Assembly: GCF_003049085.1 (NCBI RefSeq)
Contig: NZ_PIQX01000004.1
Coordinates: 124,001 to 188,000, forward strand
Reading direction: 5' to 3'
DNA length: 64,000 nt
DNA from: Campylobacter concisus
GTDB taxonomy: Bacteria > Campylobacterota > Campylobacteria > Campylobacterales > Campylobacteraceae
Shown: one piece after another, positions 63,423-64,000 of the stretch
Layout of the letters: each line of letters starts with the position of its first letter
Numbering within the stretch: position 1 is the stretch's first letter
Program-made: the position numbers and the translations under genes
The notes under the pieces: generated by a model
Seen by the model: only the letters and a program-made list of their open reading frames with translations
Told to the model about the DNA's origin: nothing
Databases searched by the model: none

Positions 63423-64000
63423 ATGGATAAGATAGCAAATTTGACTCTTTCTTTAAAAGATGAGCTGATCAAGGATCGCAGGTATTTTCACTCACATCCA
63501 GAGACTGGCTGGTTTACATTTTTTACAACCGCTGTGCTAGCAAAGAGGCTTAGTGACCTTGGTTATGAAATAAGCCTTGGTGAAAAAGTCGTTAAAGCTG
63601 ATGCAAGGCTTGGTCTTGGCTCGAAAGAGCAATGCGAAAAAGCAATAGAAAGAGCCAAAAAGCTCCTAAGCCCTGAAGAGGCAAAATATCTTCCTTATAT
63701 GAAAGATGGATTAACAGGCCTAACTGCCTTTATAGATACGAAAAGGCCTGGTAAATTTACAGCATTTAGATTTGACATTGATAGTGTTGATGTGACAGAG
63801 AGCGCAGACGCTGATCATAGACCTTTTAAAGAGGGCTTTGGCGCAGATATCGCTGGTATCACGCATGCTTGTGGGCATGACGGACACATATCGATAGGCC
63901 TTGGTGTGGCAAAACTTATAGCTGAAAATTTAGATGAGTTTAACGGCAAATTTAAATTTATATTCCAAACAGCAGAAGAGGGCACAAGAGGAGCTGTGGC
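63423..64000 (+). CDS. M20D-family amidohydrolase (AbgA-like), 3' truncated by window edge
   Basis: The frame starts at an ATG with AAGGAG six bases upstream and runs off the window after 192 residues. RRYFHSHPETGWFTFFTT and ITHACGHDGHISIGLGVAKLI with FIFQTAEEGTRGAV are the metal-binding motifs of the AbgA/amino-acylase group, which cleaves acylated amino acids such as p-aminobenzoyl-glutamate. An inserted helical region (about residues 55-85; LGLGSKEQCEKAIERAKKLL) is as in AbgA. It forms a likely operon with the preceding amidohydrolase. C terminus not visible. Confidence 0.85.
   Translation, partial: MDKIANLTLSLKDELIKDRRYFHSHPETGWFTFFTTAVLAKRLSDLGYEISLGEKVVKADARLGLGSKEQCEKAIERAKKLLSPEEAKYLPYMKDGLTGLTAFIDTKRPGKFTAFRFDIDSVDVTESADADHRPFKEGFGADIAGITHACGHDGHISIGLGVAKLIAENLDEFNGKFKFIFQTAEEGTRGAV

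Overview
This window is Campylobacterota chromosome, most likely a non-jejuni Campylobacter of the C. concisus/curvus/rectus type. Four things point there: AT-rich DNA with abundant AAATTT and TAAAATTT words, the order ruvC-dnaA-dnaN-gyrB, flagellar genes with sigma-54 promoters, and a complete mcc-type sulfite respiration locus, which C. jejuni lacks. The species is inferred from gene content. About 55 genes are described; no rRNA, tRNA, CRISPR array or insertion sequence was seen.

Layout. 1-11.6 kb: housekeeping genes (partial RluA-type pseudouridine synthase, a 36-residue membrane protein, rlmN, a nucleoside phosphorylase-like gene, hisF, a large superfamily I helicase, ksgA, RNase J, kdsD, RsuA/RluB-type pseudouridine synthase), then a decayed Sel1-repeat gene. 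12-26.8 kb: one long minus-strand block. The response regulator and haem-motif histidine kinase (mccR, mccS) come first, then octahaem sulfite reductase MccA, PPIase MccB, ferredoxin MccC, quinol-oxidising MccD and the cytochrome c synthase CcsA1. After these come a Sel1 protein, a double-NosL-domain copper-chaperone candidate, a 61-residue peptide, an FtsX-type ABC permease and ATPase, a polytopic membrane protein and a diverged NosL-like protein. 27-35 kb: pyrE, a YuiF/NhaC-type transporter, a large hook protein (flgE2), thyX, a D12 adenine methyltransferase, luxS, a MOSC protein and ruvC.

35.4-48.7 kb: the replication origin region with DnaA-box clusters on both sides of dnaA, then dnaN, gyrB, queF with an unusual basic tail, an HD-domain protein, the 4.5S SRP RNA on the minus strand, and the minus-strand hook operon fliK-flgD-flgE, followed by typA. 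48.9-51.2 kb: a clearly GC-richer three-gene island (lipoprotein, proC, Sel1 protein). 51.6-54.6 kb: a monohaem cytochrome and TorA-type molybdoenzyme. 54.6-57.1 kb: a YolD/UvrX-type Y-family polymerase pair and an autotransporter remnant. 57.1-64 kb: aroC-rnc-rnhA-lapB-like (minus), then dnaG and two M20-family amidohydrolases; the last runs off the window.

The most notable system is the sulfite respiration locus. Electrons should pass from menaquinol through MccD and MccC to periplasmic MccA. Its eight haem sites include one CX15CH site served by CcsA1, and two non-haem cysteines fit the known haem-copper active site of this family. The tail of the operon reads as a possible dedicated copper delivery or maturation module. 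That role is inference.
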